Of a stretch of 14,874 bases of DNA, positions 1-7,362 are shown one piece after another. The stretch covers positions 1-14,874 of the forward strand of contig CAMDAN010000060.1 in assembly GCA_945888535.1 (NCBI GenBank), in the 5' to 3' direction. Source of the stretch: Bordetella parapertussis (GTDB lineage: Bacteria; Pseudomonadota; Gammaproteobacteria; Burkholderiales; Burkholderiaceae_C). A program made the translations under genes and the position numbers. The notes below the pieces were generated by a model. The model had not been told where the DNA came from, ran no database searches, and saw nothing but the letters and a program-made list of their open reading frames with translations. Numbering within the stretch: position 1 is the first letter of the stretch; every line of letters starts with the position of its first letter.

Positions 1-1470
1 CAGCACGTTCAATCCTGTAGTTGCGGTCGATTCGGCTCTGGCCTGGGCTGCAACGGTTTTCTCTGTTTCAATTTCGCGAATTACTTCTCCCTGCGCATCC
101 TTAGGGTTCCGCCCAGGTGTCGAATTTCCGCCAGATTTCCGGCTCCCATCCCCATTGACCCATACCGAAGCAACTTCCATGCCGGATTGAGAGAGCGTAT
201 CTTTCAGTTTGGCTGATCCTTGGGCCAACAACTCGCGCGTCACGTTGTTGTCCGCACTAAATAAAGCATTTAAACCACCAGCGTGCATATCTAACTCAAT
301 ATGAATGTGTCCCAAACTTTCGGGCTGCATCCGCATCTCCATTTTCCATTGTCCGCGTTCAATTTGTCCCATGAGCCGTTGTGCAACCGCGTGGCCTAGT
401 TTATCGGCCAATTGTTGGTATTGCGCAGCACGTTGTTCGGCCAAGGCTTGGGGGTTAGGTGCTTCCCCTTTGAGTGTGGCGCCGGTCGGGGCCGCACCGC
501 TGGCAAGCGGCGCGTTACCCACAGGGGTTTCTGCCGGAGAGTTTGTGGGGGTATTCATCGTCGCCTCCAAATCCAAACCTTCTGGAACATCGAGTTGCAG
601 GGTTTCCCAAACGGCTCCCTTGGTGCTCTCGTTGGAATGTATGGCGCTGGCGGCGACTAAGGCGGACCAGCTGCTTTGTTGGTTGTTACCAGACATTTGC
701 GCCAATCGCTTGGTAATGTCTTGGTCGGCAGGGCTCAGGGTCACACGCAACGCGCTTTGCATCGTTTTGTCGGTTGAGCCCAACACGGTGCTCGCAGCGA
801 TCGTGGTCGCAGCTGAAATAGTCGGCTCCAGTGGAGCGGCTTGAATCCAAGCTTTGGCCTGAAGCGGCATGAGTTTCTCGCTAGCGCCCAAGGCCAGAAA
901 AGCCGAGGCAGTGGTCGCAACGGGATTTGTGGGTGTGGCGGCGCCAGTAGCAGCTGGGTTCGGGGCCGAGGGATTTGAAGTAACTGGAGTGATCCCAGGC
1001 GCTGATATTTGTAGTGACACTAGCGTGGCACTGGGTTGGGCCAAGGCTAAGGGGTCTATGGCGGAAACGCCCGCAGGTTTCTTAATTAGGAGTTGCTCTA
1101 GGTCCGCCAGGCTCACGGCGCTGGGCTTGATCGCCGTTTCGCTGGCAACGGGAAGGCCAAAAAGCGCCTGAACCGCCGCCTCGTCCAAACCTTGCGATCG
1201 GGCAAAAACGGCTAAGCTGGCCATATCGGGCAGGGGAGCATCGCTGGTAATAATATTGAGGCTGCTACCCAAAGGCAGCACCTGCAAACCTAAGGTATCG
1301 AGCGTCGGGGCGGCAACCGCTTGCCGTTGCGCTTTGAACATTTCCCCAGTCAAAACCTCGGCAAAACTGCTGCTTCCTGGCGGGGCATCGCCTGAAACAG
1401 CAGCCGGCATCGCCCCATTTACCGCGGGAGAAGCAGTGGGGGTCGTTAAAAAACTCAAATTCGCGTCCAT
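1..1470 (-). CDS. fliK: Flagellar hook-length control protein FliK, 3' end cut by window edge
   Basis: The minus strand is open from an ATG at 1470 to base 1, giving 490 codons with no stop, so the C-terminus lies outside the window. FliK is the secreted molecular ruler that stops hook growth and switches the export gate to filament substrates. The N-terminal 350 or so residues are low-complexity and rich in Ala, Pro, Thr and Ser. From about residue 360 comes the conserved C-terminal hook domain, with WKMEMRMQPESLGHIHIELD at about 373-392, the hallmark 'L.P..LG.v.v.l' pattern. A Ser/Gly/Asn-rich tail follows. An in-frame ATG four codons upstream (1482) is possible, but AGGA is better placed for 1470. 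The gene is divergent from flhA and has a sigma-54-like element upstream. Identification rests on the C-terminal domain and the flagellar context; the N-terminal part is not diagnostic. Confidence 0.9.
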   Translation of the reverse strand, partial: MDANLSFLTTPTASPAVNGAMPAAVSGDAPPGSSSFAEVLTGEMFKAQRQAVAAPTLDTLGLQVLPLGSSLNIITSDAPLPDMASLAVFARSQGLDEAAVQALFGLPVASETAIKPSAVSLADLEQLLIKKPAGVSAIDPLALAQPSATLVSLQISAPGITPVTSNPSAPNPAATGAATPTNPVATTASAFLALGASEKLMPLQAKAWIQAAPLEPTISAATTIAASTVLGSTDKTMQSALRVTLSPADQDITKRLAQMSGNNQQSSWSALVAASAIHSNESTKGAVWETLQLDVPEGLDLEATMNTPTNSPAETPVGNAPLASGAAPTGATLKGEAPNPQALAEQRAAQYQQLADKLGHAVAQRLMGQIERGQWKMEMRMQPESLGHIHIELDMHAGGLNALFSADNNVTRELLAQGSAKLKDTLSQSGMEVASVWVNGDGSRKSGGNSTPGRNPKDAQGEVIREIETEKTVAAQARAESTATTGLNVL

Positions 1471-1521
1471 GGGATAAAGCATCCTAGAAAGAGCCACGGG
1501 TTGCGGCCATGCCCAATGCAA

Positions 1522-1537
1522 TGCAAGAACCGTGACG
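1522..1537 (-). promoter_or_regulatory. Candidate sigma-54 promoter for fliK
   Basis: Read on the minus strand the sequence is CGTCACG-N4-TTGCA, against the sigma-54 consensus TGGCACG-N4-TTGCA. The -12 half is perfect and the -24 half lacks the first T and one of the two Gs (GT instead of GG). It points towards fliK, with a predicted start near 1511 and a leader of about 40 bases. The GG change at -24 would be expected to weaken it, so this is a candidate only. Confidence 0.45.
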
Positions 1538-1597
1538 GGACAGGTTTTGCCGCTTTGCCTCAACCCCCCGGAATTCAGCTCAACTGTCAGGTAATCG

Positions 1598-1613
1598 TGG
1601 CATGGAGATTGCT
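1598..1613 (+). promoter_or_regulatory. Sigma-54 promoter for the flhA operon
   Basis: TGGCATG-N4-TTGCT matches the -24/-12 consensus TGGCACG-N4-TTGC(A/T) at all but one base. GG and GC are exactly 10 bases apart, as RpoN requires. The predicted start is near 1623, leaving a leader of about 60 bases before the flhA ATG at 1687. This implies activation by an enhancer-binding protein of the FleQ/FlrC type, whose sites might lie in the roughly 60 bp between this element and the opposing fliK element. No such site can be identified by eye. Confidence 0.7.
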
Positions 1614-1686
1614 TTCATGCCTCTTTATGCAAGTCCAAATCCATGATTTTCCACTTTAAACCCACGAAATTGGCATAAACCAGACC

Positions 1687-3807
1687 ATGAGCACGCTTAG
1701 CCTGTCGACGATTCGACAAAACTTATCCAAGTTCAACTTCAATGACCTGAGCATTCCTGCTTTGGTGTTGTTGATCATGGGTATGTTGGTTATTCCGCTG
1801 CACCCCATGCTCTTGGATATTTTGTTTACCTTCAATATCGCCGCTAGTGTGCTGATCATCATGATCGCCATCAAGGTGCGCAAGCCCCTGGAGTTCTCTT
1901 CGTTCCCTTCTGTGTTGTTGTTTGCCACGATGCTGCGCTTGGCGCTCAATGTGGCGTCTGCCCGGGTGATTTTGGTGAGCGGTCATGAAGGCCACGACGC
2001 CGCAGGAAAAGTAGTCGCGGCCTTTGGCGAGTTTGTCATTGGCGGAAACTACGTGGTCGGCTTTATCATTTTTGCGATTCTGATGATCGTGAACTTCTTT
2101 GTGGTCACCAAGGGCGCAGGCCGCGTCTCTGAAGTCAACGCCCGATTCACCTTGGATGCGATGCCCGGAAAGCAAATGGCGATTGATGCTGATTTGAATG
2201 CAGGCGTGATTGACCAAGACACTGCGCGTAAGCGCCGCGCTGAATTGTCCCAAGAGTCTGACTTCTTCGGTTCGATGGACGGTGCGTCTAAATTTGTCAG
2301 TGGCGACGCGATAGCGGCCTTGCTGATTTTGCTGATCAATTTGTTCGGTGGCCTGGCTATTGGCATCGGTCAACACGGTTTGTCCCTCAGCGAAGCCGGT
2401 CGTATTTATACTTTGTTGACGATTGGCGACGGCTTGGTCGCTCAAATTCCTGCCCTGTTGCTCTCCTTGGCCACTGCGATTGTGGTCACTCGGGTAACAA
2501 CCTCCGAGTCTATGAGCGAGCAGGCCGGAACCCAATTGGGTAACCCGTCGGCTTTGTTTGTCACCTCTTGCATCATGGCGATCCTGGGCCTGGTCCCTGG
2601 CATGCCCCATTTGGTGTTTATTGTTTTGGCAGCTGGAAGTGCTGCGCTGGGCTTTATGCTTTTGCGCCGCGACGCTGCGATTCAAACCCCGGAACAAAAA
2701 GCTGCTGAAGCCGCAGCCACCGCTAGCGAACAGCCTAAAGAATTGGATTGGGAAGACTTAGACCAAGTCGACCTCGTCGGTTTGGAAATTGGCTACGGGT
2801 TGATTCCTTTGGTCAACGCAGAAACCGGCGGCCAGTTGATGACCCGCGTCAAAGGCGTGCGTAAAAAACTTTCTGCCGAGTTGGGATTTTTGATTCAACC
2901 GGTGCGTATTCGCGATGCCTTGAATATCGACCCTGACAGCTACCACATTGTTCTCAAAGGCGTGATCCGAGGCCGTGGCAAAGTCAAAGTCGGTCGCGAA
3001 ATGGCGATCAACCCGGGCCAAGTGTATGGAACCTTAGAAGGCGCGACGACAACCGAGCCCGCGTTTGGATTAGAGGCTGTGTGGATTGAACCGTCACAAC
3101 GTGATCACGCCCGTGCCTTAGGCTACACCGTGGTTGACGCGGCGACCGCCGTGGCCACCCATTTGAATAAAGTGTTGCGCGACAACGCCTCGGATTTGCT
3201 GAGCCACGATGAGGTGCAGCAGCTCTTAGAAAAACTCACTGCCAAATCACCTAAATTGGTGGAAGATTTGGTGCCTGCCAAATTGCCTTTGGGCGTTTTG
3301 ACGCGCACTTTGCAAAGCCTGCTCAATGACGGCGTATCGATTCGCGATATGCGCACCATCATTGAAACCTTGTCTGAAGTCAGCAGCCAAACGCAAGACC
3401 CCGATCAACTCACCGCTTTGGTTCGCCCGCGCTTGGGCCGCATGATTGTGCAGGCCTTGGTGGATGAAAAAGAAACCTTATCGGTGATGACACTTGACCC
3501 CGGTTTGGAGCAGCTGCTTCACAACGTCTTGCAACAACAAGGCAGTGGCCAAAACATGGTGCTGGAGCCCGGGCTGGCGGAGCGGCTGTTTGCGGCTTTG
3601 CGCGAAGGTTCTAAATCGGTCGAAGAGTTGGGCCACAACGCCGTGTTGGTGGTATCCCCCGCGATTCGCCCTTGGCTTTCCAAAGCCGTTCGCCATCGGG
3701 TGAACGAACTCATTATTCTTTCTTACGGCGAAATTCCAGATGACCAAGCCGTCAAAGTCATTCACACCGTGCACGCTGAGGCCAAGACGGCCGACGCAGT
3801 GTCCTGA
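1687..3807 (+). CDS. flhA: Flagellar type III export gate protein FlhA
   Basis: The 706-residue product has the usual FlhA length and layout. FlhA forms the nonameric export gate of the flagellar type III secretion system. It couples proton flow to export, and its cytoplasmic ring docks chaperone-substrate complexes. Residues 1-330 hold about eight hydrophobic segments. The FHIPEP family signature lies at about 153-173 (RFTLDAMPGKQMAIDADLNA), in the cytoplasmic loop. A charged linker at about 335-355 leads into the soluble C-terminal domain. The ATG at 1687 gives an N-terminus like that of homologues, although no clear Shine-Dalgarno sequence is visible. It is the first gene of flhA-flhF-flhG-fliA, behind a sigma-54-type promoter. 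flhB, which often precedes it, is not in the window; fliK lies upstream in the opposite direction. Confidence 0.97.
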   Translation: MSTLSLSTIRQNLSKFNFNDLSIPALVLLIMGMLVIPLHPMLLDILFTFNIAASVLIIMIAIKVRKPLEFSSFPSVLLFATMLRLALNVASARVILVSGHEGHDAAGKVVAAFGEFVIGGNYVVGFIIFAILMIVNFFVVTKGAGRVSEVNARFTLDAMPGKQMAIDADLNAGVIDQDTARKRRAELSQESDFFGSMDGASKFVSGDAIAALLILLINLFGGLAIGIGQHGLSLSEAGRIYTLLTIGDGLVAQIPALLLSLATAIVVTRVTTSESMSEQAGTQLGNPSALFVTSCIMAILGLVPGMPHLVFIVLAAGSAALGFMLLRRDAAIQTPEQKAAEAAATASEQPKELDWEDLDQVDLVGLEIGYGLIPLVNAETGGQLMTRVKGVRKKLSAELGFLIQPVRIRDALNIDPDSYHIVLKGVIRGRGKVKVGREMAINPGQVYGTLEGATTTEPAFGLEAVWIEPSQRDHARALGYTVVDAATAVATHLNKVLRDNASDLLSHDEVQQLLEKLTAKSPKLVEDLVPAKLPLGVLTRTLQSLLNDGVSIRDMRTIIETLSEVSSQTQDPDQLTALVRPRLGRMIVQALVDEKETLSVMTLDPGLEQLLHNVLQQQGSGQNMVLEPGLAERLFAALREGSKSVEELGHNAVLVVSPAIRPWLSKAVRHRVNELIILSYGEIPDDQAVKVIHTVHAEAKTADAVS

Positions 3808-3844
3808 TCACCGTTTTATCCCTTTGTTTTAACAGGTCCCCACT

Positions 3845-5131
3845 ATGGAACTCAAACGCATCCTCGCTAAGGACACCAAAAGCGCGACAGAACGTGCGAT
3901 GGCTTTGTATGGCCGCAATGTGCTGGTGATCTCCAACCACACCGTTGGCGGTCAAACCGAGCTCGTCGTGGCCTTGGATATTGAAGAGCAAAGCCTGGCC
4001 GCAACGATGGACGAGCCTTTGCATAAAGCCGCGCCCGCGCCTTCTTCAACCGACTTTATGTACCACATGGCTAAAGCCCAATCTAAGCCGGCTGCGGATG
4101 TGGAAATGGCTTCTGAAGTTCCCGGTAAAAAAGAACCGTTTTTGCAGCCGCAAGCCGATGAGCGCGATTACCTGCGCAGCCGTGAAATCATGAGCATGAT
4201 TCGTGAAGAACTCGCGACCCTGCGCCGCGAGTTCAGCCTGAACCAAAAAACTTCGGGATGGGAAAGCAGTTTGAATCTCACACCGGAGGTCGAGTCCTTG
4301 TTGGCCTCGTTTACCCACTCGGGGATGCCCAACGGTTTGCGTACTTTGCTGCTTGATACCGTCAAAGACATGAAAACCGCACAAGAGGCTTTGGCCGCAG
4401 TGCGAAGCCAGTTGGAGCAGGCCATGCGCCGCCCCAGCGTGGCTTTCCCACAAAACGGCGTGCATCTGATTGCCGGCCCCACCGGCGCAGGTAAAACCAT
4501 GATGGCTTTGCGCTTGGCTAGCTACGCGGCTGACCAAATTGGCAATGAGAAAGTAGCCATCATTTGTTACAACGACGACCGCCTAGGCGCTTGGGAGCAG
4601 ACTGAAGTCTTGGCTCGCCAGGCTGGAGTGGACTGTTTCCGCGCGGAAAACAGCGCTGCGCTGGGAACCGTTCTCAACAAGTTGGCTGATCGCGGCCTGA
4701 TTTTGATTGACACGGCGGGCGCCCAGGTGCCTGAGCGGGTCGCTGAAATCCAATCGATTTGCCCGGCTTGCGTGGTTCACGCTTTGGTTGCGGCTGACTC
4801 CTCGTCGGCCACTTTGCGCCGTACTTTGTGTACCTCTGGAATCCGCTGGAACAGCCTGATGGTGAGTAAGCTCGACGAGTCCGTCTTGCCTTGGCCGCTG
4901 GTTGAGTTTCTCTGCGATAATTTTTTATCTTTGTCGGCTGCAAGCGACGGAACCGACATGGCTTCACTGCGACGCGAATTGGGCGTAGGCGAGCTGGTAG
5001 ATATGGCTTTGGCCCAAATATCACGCAACCCAGAGTCAGTGGCAAAATCCCAGTGGGTCGAGTCGCAGCCGGCCGCGATGCCCCATTTCGCAACCGCATT
5101 CCTTGGTGGAGCGCGTGGGCCTTTCAACTGA
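3845..5131 (+). CDS. flhF: Flagellar biosynthesis SRP-type GTPase FlhF, with divergent G motifs
   Basis: The 428-residue protein has the FlhF layout: a basic N-terminal B domain starting [20 protein letters not shown], a variable linker (about 50-130), then the N and G domains. FlhF places the flagellum, usually at the pole, and works with FlhG. G1 is GPTGAGKT at 211-218, but Met-Met follows where SRP GTPases have Thr-Thr. The DTYR-like motif reads DDRLGAWEQ at 244-252. G3 is DTAGA at 289-293, lacking the Arg of DTAGR. G4 is SKLDE at 341-345. The G5 region (about 363-380) lacks the usual GQ-x-VP pattern. The frame is intact with no sign of decay. It starts 37 bases after flhA and is followed by flhG. 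Family membership is clear from order and motifs; normal GTP hydrolysis is less certain. Confidence 0.92.
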   Translation: MELKRILAKDTKSATERAMALYGRNVLVISNHTVGGQTELVVALDIEEQSLAATMDEPLHKAAPAPSSTDFMYHMAKAQSKPAADVEMASEVPGKKEPFLQPQADERDYLRSREIMSMIREELATLRREFSLNQKTSGWESSLNLTPEVESLLASFTHSGMPNGLRTLLLDTVKDMKTAQEALAAVRSQLEQAMRRPSVAFPQNGVHLIAGPTGAGKTMMALRLASYAADQIGNEKVAIICYNDDRLGAWEQTEVLARQAGVDCFRAENSAALGTVLNKLADRGLILIDTAGAQVPERVAEIQSICPACVVHALVAADSSSATLRRTLCTSGIRWNSLMVSKLDESVLPWPLVEFLCDNFLSLSAASDGTDMASLRRELGVGELVDMALAQISRNPESVAKSQWVESQPAAMPHFATAFLGGARGPFN

Positions 5132-5150
5132 GAAATTTTGTAAGTTAATA

Positions 5151-5975
5151 ATGAAAAAGTCCAACCGTACAGAGGTCATCGGAGTCGCCAGCGGAAAAGG
5201 CGGCGTAGGAAAGACCACTGTGGCTGTCAATTTGGCGATTGCTTTGCGCAGTCTGGGTCACCGCGTCATGCTCTTTGATGCGGACTTGGGCCTGGCTAAC
5301 TCCCAAATTGCGATGGGTTGTACCTGCCCGTTTAACTTAAGCCACTTTATGAGTGGTCAAAAAACCCTTCAAGAAATCACCGTCACCTCACGCCAAGGCG
5401 TGATCTTGGTGCCCGGTGCCTCGGGTGTGAAGGAAATGGCATCGCTCAGCCGGGTTCAAACCTCTCACATCATTCAGGCCTTTAGCACGCTCGAAGACGA
5501 AATTGATTACCTGATTGTCGATATGGCTGCGGGAATTTCCCCTTCTGTTTTGGCATTTATGGCCGCTTGCCAGCGCCGTTACATCGTGGTGCGCGACGAC
5601 CCGTCATCAATTGCGGACGCCTACGGCACCATCAAAGTCTTGATCCAAGAATCCGACCTTAACGAAATTTACATTGTTCCCAATGCGGTTCAGAGCCAGG
5701 CCGACGGCCAAAACCTCTACAACCGCATTAACCAAGTGTGCGCTAAGTTTTTAAACCACACCACCGGTTATCTCGGCTCGATCGAGTACGACGAGATGGT
5801 GCAAGCCGCGCACAAAAAATACGAACCCGTGATGGAGTTCGCTCCGCGCAGCGTCAGCGCCCGTGACTTTAAGCGCTTGGCCAAAGCCACGACCCAAATT
5901 CCACCGATCAAAAATCTCGCTGGTGGCCTGCAATTTTTTGTGGAGCGGCTGGTTCGCTCTCCAGACGCTGAGTAA
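5151..5975 (+). CDS. flhG: MinD-like flagellar number regulator FlhG (FleN/YlxH)
   Basis: This 274-residue ParA/MinD-family ATPase limits flagellar number through FlhF and, in polar flagellates, through the FleQ-type activator. A deviant Walker A lies at 15-22 (GKGGVGKT), the A' motif DADLGLAN at 43-50, and a Walker B-like DMAAGIS at 124-130. The C-terminal [10 protein letters not shown] resembles the end of Pseudomonas and Vibrio homologues, where a membrane-targeting helix lies. The ATG at 5151 is chosen because homology begins just after it ([12 protein letters not shown]); its ribosome site is weak. An upstream TTG at 5103 would overlap flhF and add nothing recognisable. The N-terminal DQAxGLR activator helix that stimulates FlhF in Bacillus, Vibrio and Shewanella is absent. 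It lies 19 bases after flhF and 8 bases before fliA, so is probably co-transcribed. Confidence 0.94.
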   Translation: MKKSNRTEVIGVASGKGGVGKTTVAVNLAIALRSLGHRVMLFDADLGLANSQIAMGCTCPFNLSHFMSGQKTLQEITVTSRQGVILVPGASGVKEMASLSRVQTSHIIQAFSTLEDEIDYLIVDMAAGISPSVLAFMAACQRRYIVVRDDPSSIADAYGTIKVLIQESDLNEIYIVPNAVQSQADGQNLYNRINQVCAKFLNHTTGYLGSIEYDEMVQAAHKKYEPVMEFAPRSVSARDFKRLAKATTQIPPIKNLAGGLQFFVERLVRSPDAE

Positions 5976-5983
5976 GCCCACCT

Positions 5984-6733
5984 ATGGCTTCAACCCGCTT
6001 ATACGAAGAGGTACATAACGACAGCGAAGCGCTGGTTATGGCCCATCTTGGCATGGTCAAGCGGGTCGCCTTGCATCTCAAAGTGCGTATTCCGCCCTTC
6101 ATGGAACTCGACGAACTCATCCAAGTGGGAATGATCGGGCTCTTAGAAGCCGCCCGTGCGTTTAACCCGACCAAGGGCATTGAGTTTGAAAGCTTTGCCT
6201 TAAGCCGTGTCCGTGGTGCGATTTTGGACGAAGTGCGCCAACTGTCTTACCTGCCGCGCTCTGCGGTTGCCTTTAATAAGTCGGAAAACATGGCGACCAA
6301 CGCCTTGGCCAGTGAGCTCGGGCGTGCGCCGACCCAGTCGGAGCTTGCCGATCACATGGGCGACGACCTCGAAGAATTTCAAAAGAAGCGCGGCAACGCC
6401 AAGCGTTTTGAGACTTTCTCTATGGAAATCATGACCGATGAAGTCTTGGGTATTGCCGACGACCGCTCGCGCCAACCCGATGCGATTGTGGAACACCAAG
6501 ACTTTATGCGTGCAGTGACGGAAGCGATTGCCGAATTGCCTGAGCGCGATCAGCTGCTGATGTCGCTGTATTACGTTGAAGAGCTTAATTTGAAAGAAAT
6601 TGGAGAAACCCTAGGGGTTTCCGAGTCCCGGATCAGCCAACTTTTAACCGCCATTGTCAAAAAGCTGCGCGTGAGCCTGCAAATTGAAGAGAAAACGGCC
6701 AAAACAAACGCCCCCCGCCATGCAAGACTTTGA
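5984..6733 (+). CDS. fliA: Flagellar sigma factor sigma-28 (FliA)
   Basis: The 249-residue product directs RNA polymerase to late flagellar promoters and is held inactive by FlgM until the hook is complete. Region 2 is clear in the N-terminal half: the core-binding helix around ELDELIQVGMIGLLEAARAF (about 44-63) and then FESFALSRVRGAILDEVRQL, the -10-recognising segment. Region 3 (about 105-130) and region 4 with its helix-turn-helix (YYVEELNLKEIGETLGVSES, about 195-214) follow. Length and motif order are typical. It begins 8 bases after the flhG stop with only a weak ribosome site, so translational coupling to flhG is likely. A promoter of the type this factor recognises lies 15 bases after its stop. 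flgM is not in the window. Confidence 0.96.
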   Translation: MASTRLYEEVHNDSEALVMAHLGMVKRVALHLKVRIPPFMELDELIQVGMIGLLEAARAFNPTKGIEFESFALSRVRGAILDEVRQLSYLPRSAVAFNKSENMATNALASELGRAPTQSELADHMGDDLEEFQKKRGNAKRFETFSMEIMTDEVLGIADDRSRQPDAIVEHQDFMRAVTEAIAELPERDQLLMSLYYVEELNLKEIGETLGVSESRISQLLTAIVKKLRVSLQIEEKTAKTNAPRHARL

Positions 6734-6747
6734 CAAACCCAAAATCC

Positions 6748-6774
6748 TCAAGTTTTTACAAACTGCGTCGATAT
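6748..6774 (+). promoter_or_regulatory. Sigma-28 (FliA) promoter in front of fliS
   Basis: TCAAGTTT, 11 bases, then GTCGATAT. The sigma-28 consensus is TAAAGTTT-N11-GCCGATAA, so 7 of 8 and 6 of 8 positions match with exact spacing. It lies just past the fliA stop (6733). The predicted start is near 6781, about 28 bases before the fliS ATG. It would let FliA drive fliS as a late gene while upstream genes use another promoter. Confidence 0.75.
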
Positions 6775-6809
6775 CTACTGTGTACACCAACCCAGTAGGA
6801 GATACCGAC

Positions 6810-7226
6810 ATGCGAGTGCAGTTCAAAGCGATGGAGTCTTATGGCTCAGACAACTTGGCTTCCCAGGCGTCAGTGGCGAATAACGTAGCCCTGATTCAGA
6901 TGCTTTTTGACGGCTTGATTGATGCAGTCGTCGCCGCCCAAGGCCATATGGCCCATAACGCGATCCAAGAAAAAGGCAAGTGCATTGCCCGCGCCAGCCG
7001 CATTGTGATTGGTTTGCAAGGGGTTTTGGACTTCAACAAAGGCGGCGATTTGGCCCGCAATTTGAATGATTTGTATACCTACGTCACGCGCCGTTTGATT
7101 CATGCAAACGCGCACAACGATATTGACGCTTTGAAAGAAGTGCACGGTTTGATGACCGAGATTCGCTCAGCCTGGCAAGAAGTGCCGGCCCTGTTGCCAA
7201 CTCGCGCTATCGAGCAAGTGCATTAA
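6810..7226 (+). CDS. fliS: Flagellin export chaperone FliS
   Basis: The 138-residue helical protein fits FliS, the cytosolic chaperone that binds the flagellin C-terminus, prevents early polymerisation and delivers it to FlhA. Family features are clear: NNVALIQMLFDGLIDAVVAA near 24-43, an IARASRIVIGLQGVLDF helix, then GGDLARNLNDLYTYVTRRLI and HANAHNDIDALKEV, ending with a SAWQEV block. An upstream in-frame ATG at 6684 would overlap fliA. The ATG at 6810 is preferred because AGGAGA sits 7 bases before it and the protein then has family length. The gene usually follows fliD or fliC, but here it follows fliA with its own sigma-28-type promoter. No flagellin gene is in the window. Confidence 0.9.
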   Translation: MRVQFKAMESYGSDNLASQASVANNVALIQMLFDGLIDAVVAAQGHMAHNAIQEKGKCIARASRIVIGLQGVLDFNKGGDLARNLNDLYTYVTRRLIHANAHNDIDALKEVHGLMTEIRSAWQEVPALLPTRAIEQVH

Positions 7227-7231
7227 CCGCC

Positions 7232-7269
7232 CACAGCAGCGGGTCGCAGCCAAGGGGCTGCGGGCTGTG
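7232..7269. terminator. Nested stem-loop after fliS
   Basis: CGCAGCC at 7245-7251 pairs perfectly with GGCTGCG at 7256-7262 around an AAGG loop. An outer pair CACAGC/GCTGTG (7232-7237 and 7264-7269) extends the structure with an internal loop. It starts 5 bases after the fliS stop. A run of five T follows only at 7281-7285, so it is not a textbook intrinsic terminator. It could end fliS mRNA or protect its 3' end. Confidence 0.45.
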
Positions 7270-7290
7270 AAAGGCTAAGGTTTTTATGCG

Positions 7291-7308
7291 GGCCACTTTC
7301 GAGTGGCC
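7291..7308. terminator. TTCG-capped hairpin between fliS and motA
   Basis: GGCCACT-TTCG-AGTGGCC is a perfect 7-bp stem closed by a stable TTCG tetraloop, followed by TTT on the plus strand. It may be a weak terminator insulating motA from fliS. If transcription reads through, it would be a leader structure 55 bases before the motA start. Confidence 0.45.
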
Positions 7309-7317
7309 TTTACAGGT

Positions 7318-7326
7318 TGGTATATT
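7318..7326 (+). promoter_or_regulatory. Possible extended -10 promoter for motAB
   Basis: TGGTATATT fits an extended -10 element (TG-n-TATAAT with one mismatch), 36 bases before the motA ATG. No convincing -35 box is visible, and neither a sigma-28 nor a sigma-54 element is found in this gap. Short motifs of this kind occur by chance, so confidence is low. Confidence 0.35.
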
Positions 7327-7362
7327 CCCCGGGAATCATCAACCGTCCTACAGGGAGTTCCT

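Noticed and set aside
305..1477. Several plus-strand open frames of 70-180 codons at the left end
   Set aside because: They lie antisense to the continuous fliK frame on the minus strand, which carries a recognisable hook-length-control domain; their translations are low-complexity shadows.
1723..2697. A 324-codon open frame on the minus strand inside flhA
   Set aside because: Its translation is rich in His, Gln and Arg, typical of the complement of a hydrophobic membrane-protein gene, and flhA is unambiguous on the other strand.
4046..4537. A 163-codon minus-strand open frame inside flhF
   Set aside because: It is antisense to the FlhF linker and P-loop region and has no recognisable domain or ribosome site.
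5103..5150. TTG start extending FlhG by 16 residues
   Set aside because: It overlaps the end of flhF, has no ribosome site, and the added residues do not contain the DQAxGLR helix that would justify it.
7303..7362. GTG start extending MotA by 20 residues
   Set aside because: It lies within a stable hairpin, while ATG 7363 has GGGAG upstream and gives normal MotA length.
7227..7362. Sigma-28 promoter for motA from TAAGGTTT at 7276
   Set aside because: The -35-like word is good, but 11 bases further on the sequence is ACTTTCGA, which does not match GCCGATAA.
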